Positions 7,744 through 16,379 of a DNA stretch of 59,331 bases are shown one piece after another; within the stretch, counting starts at the first letter, position 1; each line of letters opens with the position of its first letter. Position numbers and translations under genes: made by a program. The stretch is from assembly GCA_012512055.1 (NCBI GenBank), contig JAAZEW010000093.1:1-59331 (forward strand), in the 5' to 3' direction. This DNA comes from Bacillota bacterium. GTDB lineage: Bacteria; Bacillota_G; SHA-98; UBA4971. The notes below the pieces were generated by a model. That model was not told where the DNA came from, did no database searches, and saw nothing but the letters and a program-made list of their open reading frames with translations.

Positions 7744-9456
7744 TCACAGGACTCCGTCAAGATGGTGTCCCATGTCAAAAATTCTGGACAGGCGAAGAGC
7801 CGTCTGTAGTGACAAACGTTGATCAGCATGATTAGGGTCGAGCCCGGTGAGCTCCTTTATTTTTCTTAACCGGTAAAGGATTGTGTTGTAATGAGCATAC
7901 ATCAATTTCGCGGTTTTCCTGGCATTACCATTAGTCCTGAAGTAAGCCTCAAGGGTCTTTAAGAGCTCGCCTCCTTTTGCCGCATCGTAATCTCGAAGCC
8001 TGCAGATGATCTCATCAGCAAATCGCTTCTGCTCATCCAGGTCAGCCTGGCCAAGCAGAAGCCCATAAATACCCAGCATTTCATAGTGGATGTTCTGACC
8101 CTTCCCGAAAATGACCTTACCAAGGTCCAGGGCTACTTTAGCCTCTCTGAACCCTCTTTTTATACCTGTCACCCCACTGACCGGGCGGCTGATGCCTGAA
8201 CTCACCGTCCATCTCCCAAGATTGCTACGGGCCTTCTTAAGCAAGCGGTCGACCCAAAACGCAACATCGTCTCCCTTGGCTTCCTCCGGATGCACAAACA
8301 AGAGAATTCCACTTGCATGCCGTGTCAGAATGTACCTTAGGCGACATCTCCGGCAAAAATCGGCAATAATAGTCGTAGCCTGTGTCTTTGCCATCTGGCA
8401 TGCTTTTTCATACTCGGCAATATCATTGATTTCTTTTGAAGGCAGGACATCAAAAAGGATCGTCACGTAGTCCAGGCCCAAATTCCATCCGAATGTCTTG
8501 GCTCGTTCCAAGAATCCCTCTTCAGCCGGATTATCAGAAGAAAAAAGCTGATCCAGGAATTCTGTGCGGTATTTCTGCTCTACCTGCGTAACATCATGGC
8601 AACGTATTACGTCAAGAGCAATAAGAGGGCATAACCTCTCAAGGCTGTACAAGTCTGTTACGCTAAATTCCCCGAAAAACTTCACTGCTGTAAGAGACCC
8701 CAATTGCTCATTTGCGGCAGTCACCGGAGCGCGAATGATTTCGGCCTTATAGCCGTTTGTCTCCACCTGATTGCGCTTGAACCAAAGCACAGTGCCTTCC
8801 ACGCGGTCAGTGAATGTCTCGGGCTCAAGATGCTCGGTAGGCCGGTCAAGCAACTCGCCTATGAGGGCTTCATCAGACGGCCCCCAACACATACCCGAGA
8901 CTGATCTTCTCAAATTCAAAGAGTCCTCGATAGACACCACTGCCTGGAGAAGGTCTGCTGCGGCTCCTGATATTTCCTGAAGGCCTCCTCCTTGCAGAAG
9001 AAGGTTTATGAACCTTCTGTGCGCTACCAGGCTGGCCTGAACAAACCTGCTCTGGCGATTGACAAGTTCTGCTAAGACGGCTGATATCAAGTCGGAAAAA
9101 TTGGTTTCACGGGGAAGCTCCAGAAGAGGCACTCCAAGTTCATTTGCGGCATCTATCATGTGAGGCGGAATCGCGTCTATGTACCGTTTCGGTTTCATGC
9201 CCAAAACTGCCAATCCTTTTCTCGCCAGAGTCGGCAGTAAATCCCTTTGAGCGTCTACGTTGTCCTTTATTGCATAGCCTGTGGTTAAGAGCATGTCCCC
9301 CTCTCGCACCCAATCGAGGATATCAGGGACTTCCATAACGTTTATGTTAGTGACAACCCGTTCCATGCCGGCATTGCCTCCGGCGACAGTGACCCCGGAA
9401 AACTCAGGCAACTCGAGGACTTCCCTGACAGTGATTCCGACTTCATGAAACATCAT
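7744..9456 (-). CDS. pucR: PucR family transcriptional regulator
   Basis: A 570-residue regulator. Residues about 8-130 form the purine-catabolism (PucR) sensory domain with ITVREVLELPEFSGVTVAGG and GDMLLTTGYAI. The central part resembles the CdaR/GGDEF-like region, and residues about 510-560 are the C-terminal helix-turn-helix of this family (NARKTAKLMYAHYNTILYRL). Such proteins activate purine and other nucleobase catabolic genes in response to pathway intermediates. Start is ATG at 9456 behind GGAGGGTCGCG, with a second ATG directly following. It lies between the NCS2 permease terminator and the carbamoyltransferase genes and probably controls both flanking transcripts. The true ligand is unknown. 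Confidence 0.9.
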   Translation of the reverse strand: MMFHEVGITVREVLELPEFSGVTVAGGNAGMERVVTNINVMEVPDILDWVREGDMLLTTGYAIKDNVDAQRDLLPTLARKGLAVLGMKPKRYIDAIPPHMIDAANELGVPLLELPRETNFSDLISAVLAELVNRQSRFVQASLVAHRRFINLLLQGGGLQEISGAAADLLQAVVSIEDSLNLRRSVSGMCWGPSDEALIGELLDRPTEHLEPETFTDRVEGTVLWFKRNQVETNGYKAEIIRAPVTAANEQLGSLTAVKFFGEFSVTDLYSLERLCPLIALDVIRCHDVTQVEQKYRTEFLDQLFSSDNPAEEGFLERAKTFGWNLGLDYVTILFDVLPSKEINDIAEYEKACQMAKTQATTIIADFCRRCRLRYILTRHASGILLFVHPEEAKGDDVAFWVDRLLKKARSNLGRWTVSSGISRPVSGVTGIKRGFREAKVALDLGKVIFGKGQNIHYEMLGIYGLLLGQADLDEQKRFADEIICRLRDYDAAKGGELLKTLEAYFRTNGNARKTAKLMYAHYNTILYRLRKIKELTGLDPNHADQRLSLQTALRLSRIFDMGHHLDGVL

Positions 9457-9543
9457 TCGCGACCCTCCATGAATTACCGGTAGTCAGCAACAAAACGCTC
9501 ATTTTCTAGGTTCGACGTATGAACGCCGACTCCTTTGACATGG

Positions 9544-9577
9544 ATAACAAAAGGGGCCTCCGTCTCGGCCCCCTTTG
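9544..9577 (-). terminator. Rho-independent terminator after the NCS2 permease gene
   Basis: AAAGGGGCC and GGCCCCCTTT pair around an eight-base loop. On the minus strand the hairpin is followed by TTTTGTT. It ends the molybdenum hydroxylase/permease transcript and separates it from pucR. Confidence 0.85.
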
Positions 9578-9630
9578 CCATTACCTTATGAGACAGTAAC
9601 CGCAAACCCGAACTACTCGCGGGGTTAAGT

Positions 9631-10869
9631 CTATGGTTGGGATCTCGGAAGAACCTGGTTGAGGATTATGCCAAGTATGGCTGCAAGGCCCATGCCTCCC
9701 AATTGCATATTACCCCATATGGTAATCATTGCGCCGCCGATTCCTACAACCAGGATTACGCTGGCAATGAACAAGTTCCTTGAATCCTTCAGATCAACCT
9801 TGTTTTCTACCATGGTCCTGACGCCGATAGCTGCTATCATGCCAAAGAGCACAATGGAGATTCCTCCGATAACAGGATCGGGAATTGTTCTGATAGCCGC
9901 GCCGAGCTTCCCTATGAACGCCAGTAGGATAGCGAACACTGCCGCTATCCTCATCACTTCAGGCTTCCATACCTTCGTCAAGGCCAAGACACCTGTATTC
10001 TCAGAGTATGTGGTGTTGGCAGGCCCGCCAAACAAACCTGCGAGTGATGTGGCAATACCGTCTCCGAAGAGCGTCCTCGTGAGGCCCGGGTCTCCTATGA
10101 AGTCGTCCTCAACCGTAGCGCCTACAGCCAGAATATCTCCAACGTGTTCCACCATACTGGCAAAAGCTGCAGGGGCTATGATTCCGATAGCGGCAGCATC
10201 AAAGACAGGGAGCGTGAATTTGGGCATTCCTATCCACGCTGCTTGTACCACCGGGGTCGGATCTACGTTGCCTGTTATGAGACAGACAACATACCCCACA
10301 ACAATCCCTGAAATAACAGGCAATAGTCTCAGGAAACCCTTTACATACAGGTTCACAATAGCAACCGTAGCAAGTACAATCAGCGCAATCGGCCAGTTCT
10401 GGCTTGCGCTTCCAATGGCAACAGGCGCCAGATTCAACCCTATTACCATGATGATAGGTCCTGTGATAACAGGCGGAAGTATCCGCTCCATGAACTCAGG
10501 GCCGAGAAAATGAATGAGAATTCCGAAAGCGACGTAAAGAAGACCGGCTACAATAATTCCTCCCTGAGCTGCAGGAATTCCCTTCTCTGCCACGACCAAC
10601 GCAACCGGTGCAATGAATGCAAATGATGACCCTAGAAATACCGGCACCCTTCCTCTGGTGACGAAATGAAACCATAGGGTTCCGATTCCTGCTGTGAACA
10701 AAGCTACGCTGACATCAAAACCAGTTAGGAGCGGAACAAGAACTGTAGCACCAAACATGGTAAACGCATGTTGAAGACCGAGCACGAGCAATTGAGGTGT
10801 GGGCAGATAGTCTCCGGGTTTGATCGGCCCCATGATTTTGGTCTCAACCGCCGGCTTAGTACTAGCCAT
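9631..10869 (-). CDS. NCS2 family nucleobase permease (uracil/xanthine permease)
   Basis: A 412-residue polytopic membrane protein of the nucleobase-cation symporter 2 family. It begins GDYLPTPQLLVLGLQHAFTMFGATVLVPLLTG, the usual UraA/PyrP-type opening, and carries FASMVEHVGDILAVG and GLFGGPANTTYSENTGVLALT, which correspond to the substrate-binding helices 8 and 10. The VEHVGD and NTTYSENTG blocks are closer to the uracil permease branch than to typical xanthine carriers, though I cannot assign the substrate firmly by eye. ATG at 10869 is preceded by GGGAGGAGAAGAGTA. It follows the hydroxylase large subunit by 48 bp and ends in a strong terminator, so import and oxidation of the base are co-expressed. 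Confidence 0.9.
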   Translation of the reverse strand: MASTKPAVETKIMGPIKPGDYLPTPQLLVLGLQHAFTMFGATVLVPLLTGFDVSVALFTAGIGTLWFHFVTRGRVPVFLGSSFAFIAPVALVVAEKGIPAAQGGIIVAGLLYVAFGILIHFLGPEFMERILPPVITGPIIMVIGLNLAPVAIGSASQNWPIALIVLATVAIVNLYVKGFLRLLPVISGIVVGYVVCLITGNVDPTPVVQAAWIGMPKFTLPVFDAAAIGIIAPAAFASMVEHVGDILAVGATVEDDFIGDPGLTRTLFGDGIATSLAGLFGGPANTTYSENTGVLALTKVWKPEVMRIAAVFAILLAFIGKLGAAIRTIPDPVIGGISIVLFGMIAAIGVRTMVENKVDLKDSRNLFIASVILVVGIGGAMITIWGNMQLGGMGLAAILGIILNQVLPRSQP

Positions 10870-10917
10870 TACTCTTCTCCTCCCTTCATGCTCCTTCGCC
10901 TGTCACTTCACGAACAG

Positions 10918-13266
10918 TCAGCGAAGGGATGCACTTGCTCTCTCTTTAAGCGCCCAATACACCTTCTCTGATGTCATGGGTAGTGTCCTCACCCTTATGC
11001 CTGCTGCATGATACAGCGCATTGGCAATAGCGGGCGGTGTTGGCACCATGACATGTTCTCCTATTCCTCTCGCTCCGTACGGTCCGTCTTCCTGAGGAAC
11101 CTCTACGAAATCAACAATCAACTCATCAGGTATGTCTGCTGCAGTTGATATCTTATAATCAACGTATGACGGATTCAAGAGTTTTCCCTGTTCACTGAAT
11201 TTCAATTCTTCAAGTAAGCCTATACTTATGCCCTGTACTACACCTCCTTCCACTTGGGTCGCGGCAGTAACCGGATTGATGACTCGTCCGGCGTCATACA
11301 CTGCAGCGACTTTGAGAACATCTATTTTCCCTGTCTCGACATCAAGCTCAATCTCTACAGCTTGAGCTCCGTAGGTCCAGTTGGCGACCGGTTTCTCGCT
11401 CTGCCCGGTCTCAGGGTTCATAGCGGTGATCCCTTCCGGGATAAACGTTCCTCTTCCTACTACAGGCCCTCCGTACCCGCTGAAGTCCGGAAGAGTGACA
11501 CCCAGTGCAAGGGTACCTATATGAACAGACCTCTTGGGATCGCTCTTCACAAAGACCTTACTTTGTGCAACATCCATATCTTCAACGGGAACCTCGAAAT
11601 ACCTGGCTGCATGATTCAGAACTTGGCGCCTGGCGTCTTTTGCGGCAGCAATAACCGCCCTGCCACATGAGTAGGTAATTCTGCTGGCTACAGTCTGCCA
11701 CTCGTACGCGCTATAGTCAGTGTCTATAGGCTGTACTCTGACATCTTCGTACCTGACTCCGAGCTCATTGGCAAGTATCTGAGCCAGAACAGTGAATGAG
11801 CCTTGTCCCAGCTCTTGGGCGCCGATGCTCAAATAAACCGTCCCATCATCATTAAGCTTAACAATAGCTGAGGACGCAGCATCATTGGGCATGGCGGGCG
11901 CCTTAGTCATGCAAGCGATGCCTTTTGCCCTGACTTTCTTCACGCCGGGCTCAATGACCCCGGGCCCGCTCACCTTTTCCCAACCGATGAGTTCTGCAGC
12001 CCTTTCAAGACACTGTTCTATGCCCGGGTTACAAAGCACCTGTCCTGTTGCGTTTGTCGAGCCGTCTCTTTGCAGGTTGATCCTGCGGAGCTCTAGCGGA
12101 TCCATCCCCAGTTCATGGGCAATCTGGTCTATATGTTGCTCCATCGCCCAGTGATTCTCACTATGGCCGAAGCCACGCAGCGGCCCTCCGACAGGCTTGT
12201 TAGTATATACGCAATATGAATCGGTTTTCATGTTAGGTATGTCATACACCCCGGACGAGCTATATCCTGCTGCTCTTGTCACATTCACCCCATATTCCGT
12301 ATACGCGCCGGCGTCCCAGTACATTTCAAACTCCTGGGCAGTGAACCTGCCGTCGTTCCTGACTCCGGTCTTGAGACGGCATAACATCCCCTGTCTGACG
12401 AAAGTGTCTCTGAACTCTTCTTCCCTCGTACAGACCAGCTTAATCGCAACATTCCTGCATTTCATCGCAAGGGGTACCAAAGTCGCCTCAACATTAAGCC
12501 CGGCTTTGCCGCCAAAGCCTCCGCCCACATACGGTCCTATGACTCTCACCTTGTTCATGGGGAAGCCCAGACTGTGGCTTAGGATGCTGCGCATTGCAAA
12601 GGGTGATTGTGAACTTGCCCATATAGTCAGCTTGTCATTACGGTCGTAGAGAGCTATCGCAGCATGGGGCTCAATAGGCGAATGCTGAATATGAGGGACG
12701 TAATACTCACGTTCAAATATGAAGTCAGCCTCAGCAAAGCCCTTTTCAATATCGCCTTTGCGTATTCTGAAGTGGTTGCTGATATTAGTATGAGGTATAG
12801 GGAAGAAAGCGGCTCCAATGTCATATGTATGGAGATCAGGATGTACCAGGCAAGCGCCGGGCTTTATCGCTTCCCGAAGATCGAGCACCGGAGGGAGTTC
12901 TTCGTATTCCACCTCTATCAATCTCAAAGCTTCTTCAGCAATCTCCAGAGACTCAGCAGCGACGCCTGCCACAGGTTCTCCGTAATAGCGCACCTTATCC
13001 ACGGCATAGGGAGTACGATCTTTTAGGTAAAGCCCCATCCTGTTTGGAAAATCCTTGCCTGTGACAACAGCCTTTACACCGGGTAGATTCTGCGCCTTGG
13101 TTGTGTCAATCCGCACGATGCGGGCATGCGCATGGTTGCTTCTCAGGAGTTTAGCGTACAGCATCCCTGCGAACTTCAGATCGCCTGCATAGCGTGCTGC
13201 ACCGGTAACCTTTTCCACCGCGTCATTCCGCATGACGCCAACACCCAAGTAGTCTTCGCGTGCCAC
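10918..13266 (-). CDS. Molybdenum hydroxylase large (molybdopterin-binding) subunit, xanthine dehydrogenase family
   Basis: A 782-residue molybdopterin subunit of the xanthine dehydrogenase family. GGGFGGK (residues 248-254), the GPLRGFG block and the C-terminal GARGIGE with the candidate catalytic Glu at about 737 are all present, as is QELGQGSFTVLAQI. It hydroxylates an N-heterocycle with water-derived oxygen. GTG at 13266 shares a base with the TAG stop of the iron-sulfur gene. Together with the FAD and [2Fe-2S] genes it forms a full three-subunit enzyme. Annotation as xanthine dehydrogenase would be by default; in this context uracil or a related pyrimidine is an alternative substrate. 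Confidence 0.92.
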   Translation of the reverse strand: MAREDYLGVGVMRNDAVEKVTGAARYAGDLKFAGMLYAKLLRSNHAHARIVRIDTTKAQNLPGVKAVVTGKDFPNRMGLYLKDRTPYAVDKVRYYGEPVAGVAAESLEIAEEALRLIEVEYEELPPVLDLREAIKPGACLVHPDLHTYDIGAAFFPIPHTNISNHFRIRKGDIEKGFAEADFIFEREYYVPHIQHSPIEPHAAIALYDRNDKLTIWASSQSPFAMRSILSHSLGFPMNKVRVIGPYVGGGFGGKAGLNVEATLVPLAMKCRNVAIKLVCTREEEFRDTFVRQGMLCRLKTGVRNDGRFTAQEFEMYWDAGAYTEYGVNVTRAAGYSSSGVYDIPNMKTDSYCVYTNKPVGGPLRGFGHSENHWAMEQHIDQIAHELGMDPLELRRINLQRDGSTNATGQVLCNPGIEQCLERAAELIGWEKVSGPGVIEPGVKKVRAKGIACMTKAPAMPNDAASSAIVKLNDDGTVYLSIGAQELGQGSFTVLAQILANELGVRYEDVRVQPIDTDYSAYEWQTVASRITYSCGRAVIAAAKDARRQVLNHAARYFEVPVEDMDVAQSKVFVKSDPKRSVHIGTLALGVTLPDFSGYGGPVVGRGTFIPEGITAMNPETGQSEKPVANWTYGAQAVEIELDVETGKIDVLKVAAVYDAGRVINPVTAATQVEGGVVQGISIGLLEELKFSEQGKLLNPSYVDYKISTAADIPDELIVDFVEVPQEDGPYGARGIGEHVMVPTPPAIANALYHAAGIRVRTLPMTSEKVYWALKERASASLR

Positions 13267-13757
13267 TATCTCTCACTCCCCTCTTCTTGGGAATCAGAGC
13301 TTGCTCGGACCTGCATTATCGCATCTATTATACGGGCATATCCCGTACACCTGCAGAGATTTCCGCTTATGGCTTCAACAACTTCATCCCGAGTAGGGTT
13401 CGGATTTCTCAAAAGCAGGCCCTTTGCTGACATGACTACCCCCGGTGTACAATACCCACATTGAAGCGCGCTGTTATCGATTATACTCTGCTGTATCGGG
13501 TCAAGGAGATCCGCGTCGCCGAGGCCTTCTACAGTGAGCACTTCTTTACCGTCGGCTTCCACAGCCAGCATGAGGCAGGAGTTCACCGGCTCACCATCTA
13601 CCAAGACCGTGCATGCTCCGCATTCCCCTTTGCCACACCCTTCTTTGGCGCCTGTTAAGTCCAACTCCTCACGGAGAAAGTCCAAGAGCCTCATCTGGGA
13701 GGATACTTCCGCCTTGACCGGCTCGCCGTTAACTGTCATTTCTATTTTGTGTGTCAC
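13266..13757 (-). CDS. Molybdenum hydroxylase [2Fe-2S] subunit
   Basis: A 163-residue protein with two iron-sulfur clusters. The plant-ferredoxin-type cluster uses CGKGECGACTVLVDG plus a downstream Cys (VNSCLM). The C-terminal helical domain has QCGYCTPG and GNLCRCTGYARI. It passes electrons from the molybdenum site to the FAD subunit. The GTG at 13757 follows the stop of the FAD gene by 3 bp with an AGGTGA-type ribosome site inside that gene, and its own stop overlaps the large-subunit start. The order FAD, FeS, Mo is a common bacterial arrangement. Confidence 0.95.
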   Translation of the reverse strand: MTHKIEMTVNGEPVKAEVSSQMRLLDFLREELDLTGAKEGCGKGECGACTVLVDGEPVNSCLMLAVEADGKEVLTVEGLGDADLLDPIQQSIIDNSALQCGYCTPGVVMSAKGLLLRNPNPTRDEVVEAISGNLCRCTGYARIIDAIMQVRASSDSQEEGSER

Positions 13758-13760
13758 AGC

Positions 13761-14630
13761 TCACTTCACCTCCCCGATTGCTGCAAGGCCTGAAAGAGCT
13801 TGCCGAATAGCGTTAGCAGTCAAAATCTCTGTCATTTCAAGGCGATACTCTTCGCTTGCTCTTACGTCACTGATAGGAACAGCAGTCTCTCGTGCAAGAG
13901 ATGCAGCCTTGTCTATTGCCTTTTCGTCCTTACTGTTCAAAAGGACAGACTCGGCCTTTCTTAATCTTATCGGGGTAGGCGCTACCGCTCCCAGGGCAAT
14001 CCGAACCTCTCCGCTTGCGAAAGTCAGGCAAGCTACACTGACGATAGACAGATCCACGGAGTTGGTCCGGCCCAGTTTTAGATATACCCCGTACGATTCG
14101 GCATCCTCCCTGGGAAGCCTGATCTTGTAGACGAACTCCCCCCGCTCCAGAACGGTCTTGCCCGGCCCGGTAAAGAACTCGCCAATAGGAATCAGTCGGG
14201 AGTTCTTCGGCCCCCATGTCTCGATCTCAGCTCCATACACCAATAACGCAGGGGCGGTATCAGCCGCCGGAGAAGCGTTACATATGTTTCCGCCGATTGA
14301 TGCCCGGTTTCTGACTTGAAGAGATCCGACGGAATGGGCTGCCTGCGCTAACAACCCGTATTCTTGGCGAATGAACTTGTTTCTGACAATCGTGTTTAAA
14401 GGTGTTGCTGCTCCTATGGAAAGGCCTTCTCCGTTCTGATACTCTATTCCCCCGATTCCTTCTATTTCCTTCACGTCTATTAATGTCTTGGGTCTATGTT
14501 GTCTGTCATACATACGTACAAGCAAATCAGTCCCGCCTGCAAGAAAACTGCCGGTGGGGCCTGCCTTGATAGCAAGGCTTACCGCGTCCTCCTTGGTTCG
14601 TGCACGTACATAATCAAAAGGTAACAGCAC
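13761..14630 (-). CDS. Molybdenum hydroxylase FAD-binding subunit
   Basis: A 289-residue FAD subunit of the xanthine dehydrogenase/CO dehydrogenase medium-chain family. The FAD pyrophosphate motif is seen as AGGTDLLVRM and the second conserved block as RNRASIGGNICNASPAAD. It reoxidises the iron-sulfur clusters, usually with NAD+ as acceptor. The start is GTG at 14630 behind GGGAGGGCGACCG. It is the first gene of the hydroxylase/permease transcript. Confidence 0.93.
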   Translation of the reverse strand: MLLPFDYVRARTKEDAVSLAIKAGPTGSFLAGGTDLLVRMYDRQHRPKTLIDVKEIEGIGGIEYQNGEGLSIGAATPLNTIVRNKFIRQEYGLLAQAAHSVGSLQVRNRASIGGNICNASPAADTAPALLVYGAEIETWGPKNSRLIPIGEFFTGPGKTVLERGEFVYKIRLPREDAESYGVYLKLGRTNSVDLSIVSVACLTFASGEVRIALGAVAPTPIRLRKAESVLLNSKDEKAIDKAASLARETAVPISDVRASEEYRLEMTEILTANAIRQALSGLAAIGEVK

Positions 14631-14866
14631 CGGTCGCCCTCCCTTCTACGTGTCTCTACTTCTTTCCCATTCCTACCCACAGCAAAGCAACAGTTACAAT
14701 GAGCCTGGTTTACACTTCGAATTTCTTTAACCTACTAAAGATAACCTTCGTAATATTACACAAAATCTTCCATTGCGAAGTAGGCAATCATCACAATATA
14801 TAGGTCTTTTCAGGCAGGAGGCAGTTTTCTGTAGTTTTTGACTCTTGTGGTATTGAAGAGAAGCTC
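14631..14866. other. Intergenic leader of the hydroxylase operon
   Basis: About 240 AT-rich bases upstream of the FAD-subunit gene. I see no coding frame and no recognisable purine riboswitch. A perfect 10-bp palindrome GTAATATTAC lies near 14750-14760, flanked by CTTCG and CGAAG arms. It could be an operator, but no clean sigma-A promoter could be picked out. Confidence 0.35.
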
Positions 14867-14907
14867 CTAAAAATGAGAAACGGCGGGAGAAAATCCCCCG
14901 CCGTTTC
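14867..14907 (-). terminator. Rho-independent terminator after lpdA
   Basis: GAAACGGCGGG (14877-14887) pairs over 11 bp with CCCGCCGTTTC (14897-14907). On the minus strand the stem is followed by TCATTTTTAG. It ends the long housekeeping transcript that finishes with lpdA. Confidence 0.88.
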
Positions 14908-14936
14908 CAAGGCTTGCATGTGTCACAATCTGACTC

Positions 14937-16316
14937 TTACATGTGTATTGACCTGCCGTGTACAGCCTCAGCCGCCTCAACCAGCGACTCAGCAAGCGTA
15001 GGATGAGCGTGTACCGTGTTGGCGAACTCCTCTATTGTCATATGAGTTCTGACTGCCAGTGTAGGTTCGGGAACAAGATCTGTTGCACTCGGCCCCACAA
15101 TATGCACACCGATAATTACATCGGTGTCCGCATCGGCGATAACCTTGACAAATCCATCAGTCTGATCCATGGCCAAAGCCTTACCGCTTGCCCTGAAGGG
15201 AAACTTGCCTGTACGCACATTAATGCCACGTTCTTTTGCCTGGGTTTCATTCACTCCCACAACTGCCACTTCGGGCCTGGTGAATATTGCACCCGGGATA
15301 GCATCGTAGCTCATATGGCGCTCTTCGCCTGCGATGTTGTGGGCAGCGGTTATCCCTTCATAAGACGCTACATGCGCCAGCATGATAGTACCGACAACAT
15401 CACCGATAGCGTAAAGATTCGGAATGTTTGTCTCCATTTTGTCGTTGACCATGATTTCCCCGCGCCTGTTGACTTCAACTCCTAACTCCTCCAAGCCCAC
15501 TCCTTCAGAGTTGGCTTTCCGCCCCACAGACAACAATGCTTTCTTGGCGATAAGCTGTTCGCCTGAGTCGAGAAAGGCTGCAACTTCACCATCGACTTCC
15601 ATGATCTTTTCAATTCTTACGCCGCACTTGACGTCGACCCCGTGCTTCTTAAGGGAGGCTTGGATCGCATCGGAAACATCCGGATCTTCCATAGGAAGGA
15701 CAGTCGGCATAATGTCGACAACAGTAACCTTGCTACCGAGGCCGGCAAATATGAAAGCAAGCTCACATCCGATGACACCGCCTCCGACAACAAGAAGGCT
15801 TTCGGGAACTTCCGAGAAGTCCAAGGCTTCATCGCTGGTGATGACGGTGTTTCCGTTGTACCCGAATGACGGGAATACCAGCGGCCTGGAGCCGGTGGCG
15901 ATTATCACGTTCGTGGCTCTTATCTCCGAAGATGCACCCTCGGAATCCACTGCAATTCTTCCCGGGGCCACAAGCCGGCCTGTCCCTTTTACGACATTGA
16001 CTTTACCCCTCTTGAGCAGAAAGCTCACACCTGCTCTGAGACGGGAGACTATTTTGTTCTTCCTGGTAATCATCTTGCGAAAATCTACAGATATATCCTT
16101 GGCTTCTACTCCGAACTCCTTCAGCCTCCGGGCCAGGGCATAGGCCTCCATACTTGCAACAAGGGCTTTTGTGGGGATGCATCCTCTGTTTAGGCACGTC
16201 CCACCAAGCTCGTCCTTCTCAACAAGGCACACACTCTGCCCTAGCTGAGCGGCTCTAATAGCTGCAACGTATCCTCCCGGGCCTCCTCCAAGCACTGCAA
16301 CGTCACATTCAAACAC
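14937..16316 (-). CDS. lpdA: Dihydrolipoyl dehydrogenase
   Basis: A 459-residue flavoprotein disulfide reductase. FAD motif GGGPGGYVAAIRAAQLG is at the N-terminus, the redox-active pair sits in GGTCLNRGCIPTK, the NAD-binding motif is VVGGGVIGCELAF, AIGDVVG binds FAD, and HAHPTLAE holds the catalytic His-Glu. It reoxidises dihydrolipoamide in 2-oxoacid dehydrogenase or glycine cleavage complexes. GTG at 16316 lies behind GAAGGAGCGAGGCTTT. No E1, E2 or glycine-cleavage gene is adjacent; instead it is the last gene after alanine racemase and is followed by a strong terminator, so its partner complex must be encoded elsewhere. Confidence 0.95.
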   Translation of the reverse strand: MFECDVAVLGGGPGGYVAAIRAAQLGQSVCLVEKDELGGTCLNRGCIPTKALVASMEAYALARRLKEFGVEAKDISVDFRKMITRKNKIVSRLRAGVSFLLKRGKVNVVKGTGRLVAPGRIAVDSEGASSEIRATNVIIATGSRPLVFPSFGYNGNTVITSDEALDFSEVPESLLVVGGGVIGCELAFIFAGLGSKVTVVDIMPTVLPMEDPDVSDAIQASLKKHGVDVKCGVRIEKIMEVDGEVAAFLDSGEQLIAKKALLSVGRKANSEGVGLEELGVEVNRRGEIMVNDKMETNIPNLYAIGDVVGTIMLAHVASYEGITAAHNIAGEERHMSYDAIPGAIFTRPEVAVVGVNETQAKERGINVRTGKFPFRASGKALAMDQTDGFVKVIADADTDVIIGVHIVGPSATDLVPEPTLAVRTHMTIEEFANTVHAHPTLAESLVEAAEAVHGRSIHM

Positions 16317-16379
16317 AAAGCCTCGCTCCTTCTCGCTGTTCTTCGCATTTTTCTCCGGGCACTCTGAGCTAAGAGCCCT

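Noticed and set aside
9659..10513. A 284-codon open frame on the plus strand
   Set aside because: Antisense to the NCS2 permease. Its Met/Ile/Pro/Thr-rich composition is the usual mirror of a membrane protein gene.
10918..14630. Firm naming of the Mo-hydroxylase as xanthine dehydrogenase XdhABC
   Set aside because: The family covers many N-heterocycle hydroxylases, and the malonate-linked context argues against assuming xanthine.
14641..14866. Purine riboswitch upstream of the Mo-hydroxylase operon
   Set aside because: I could not find the conserved loops or paired stems of the purine aptamer in this stretch.
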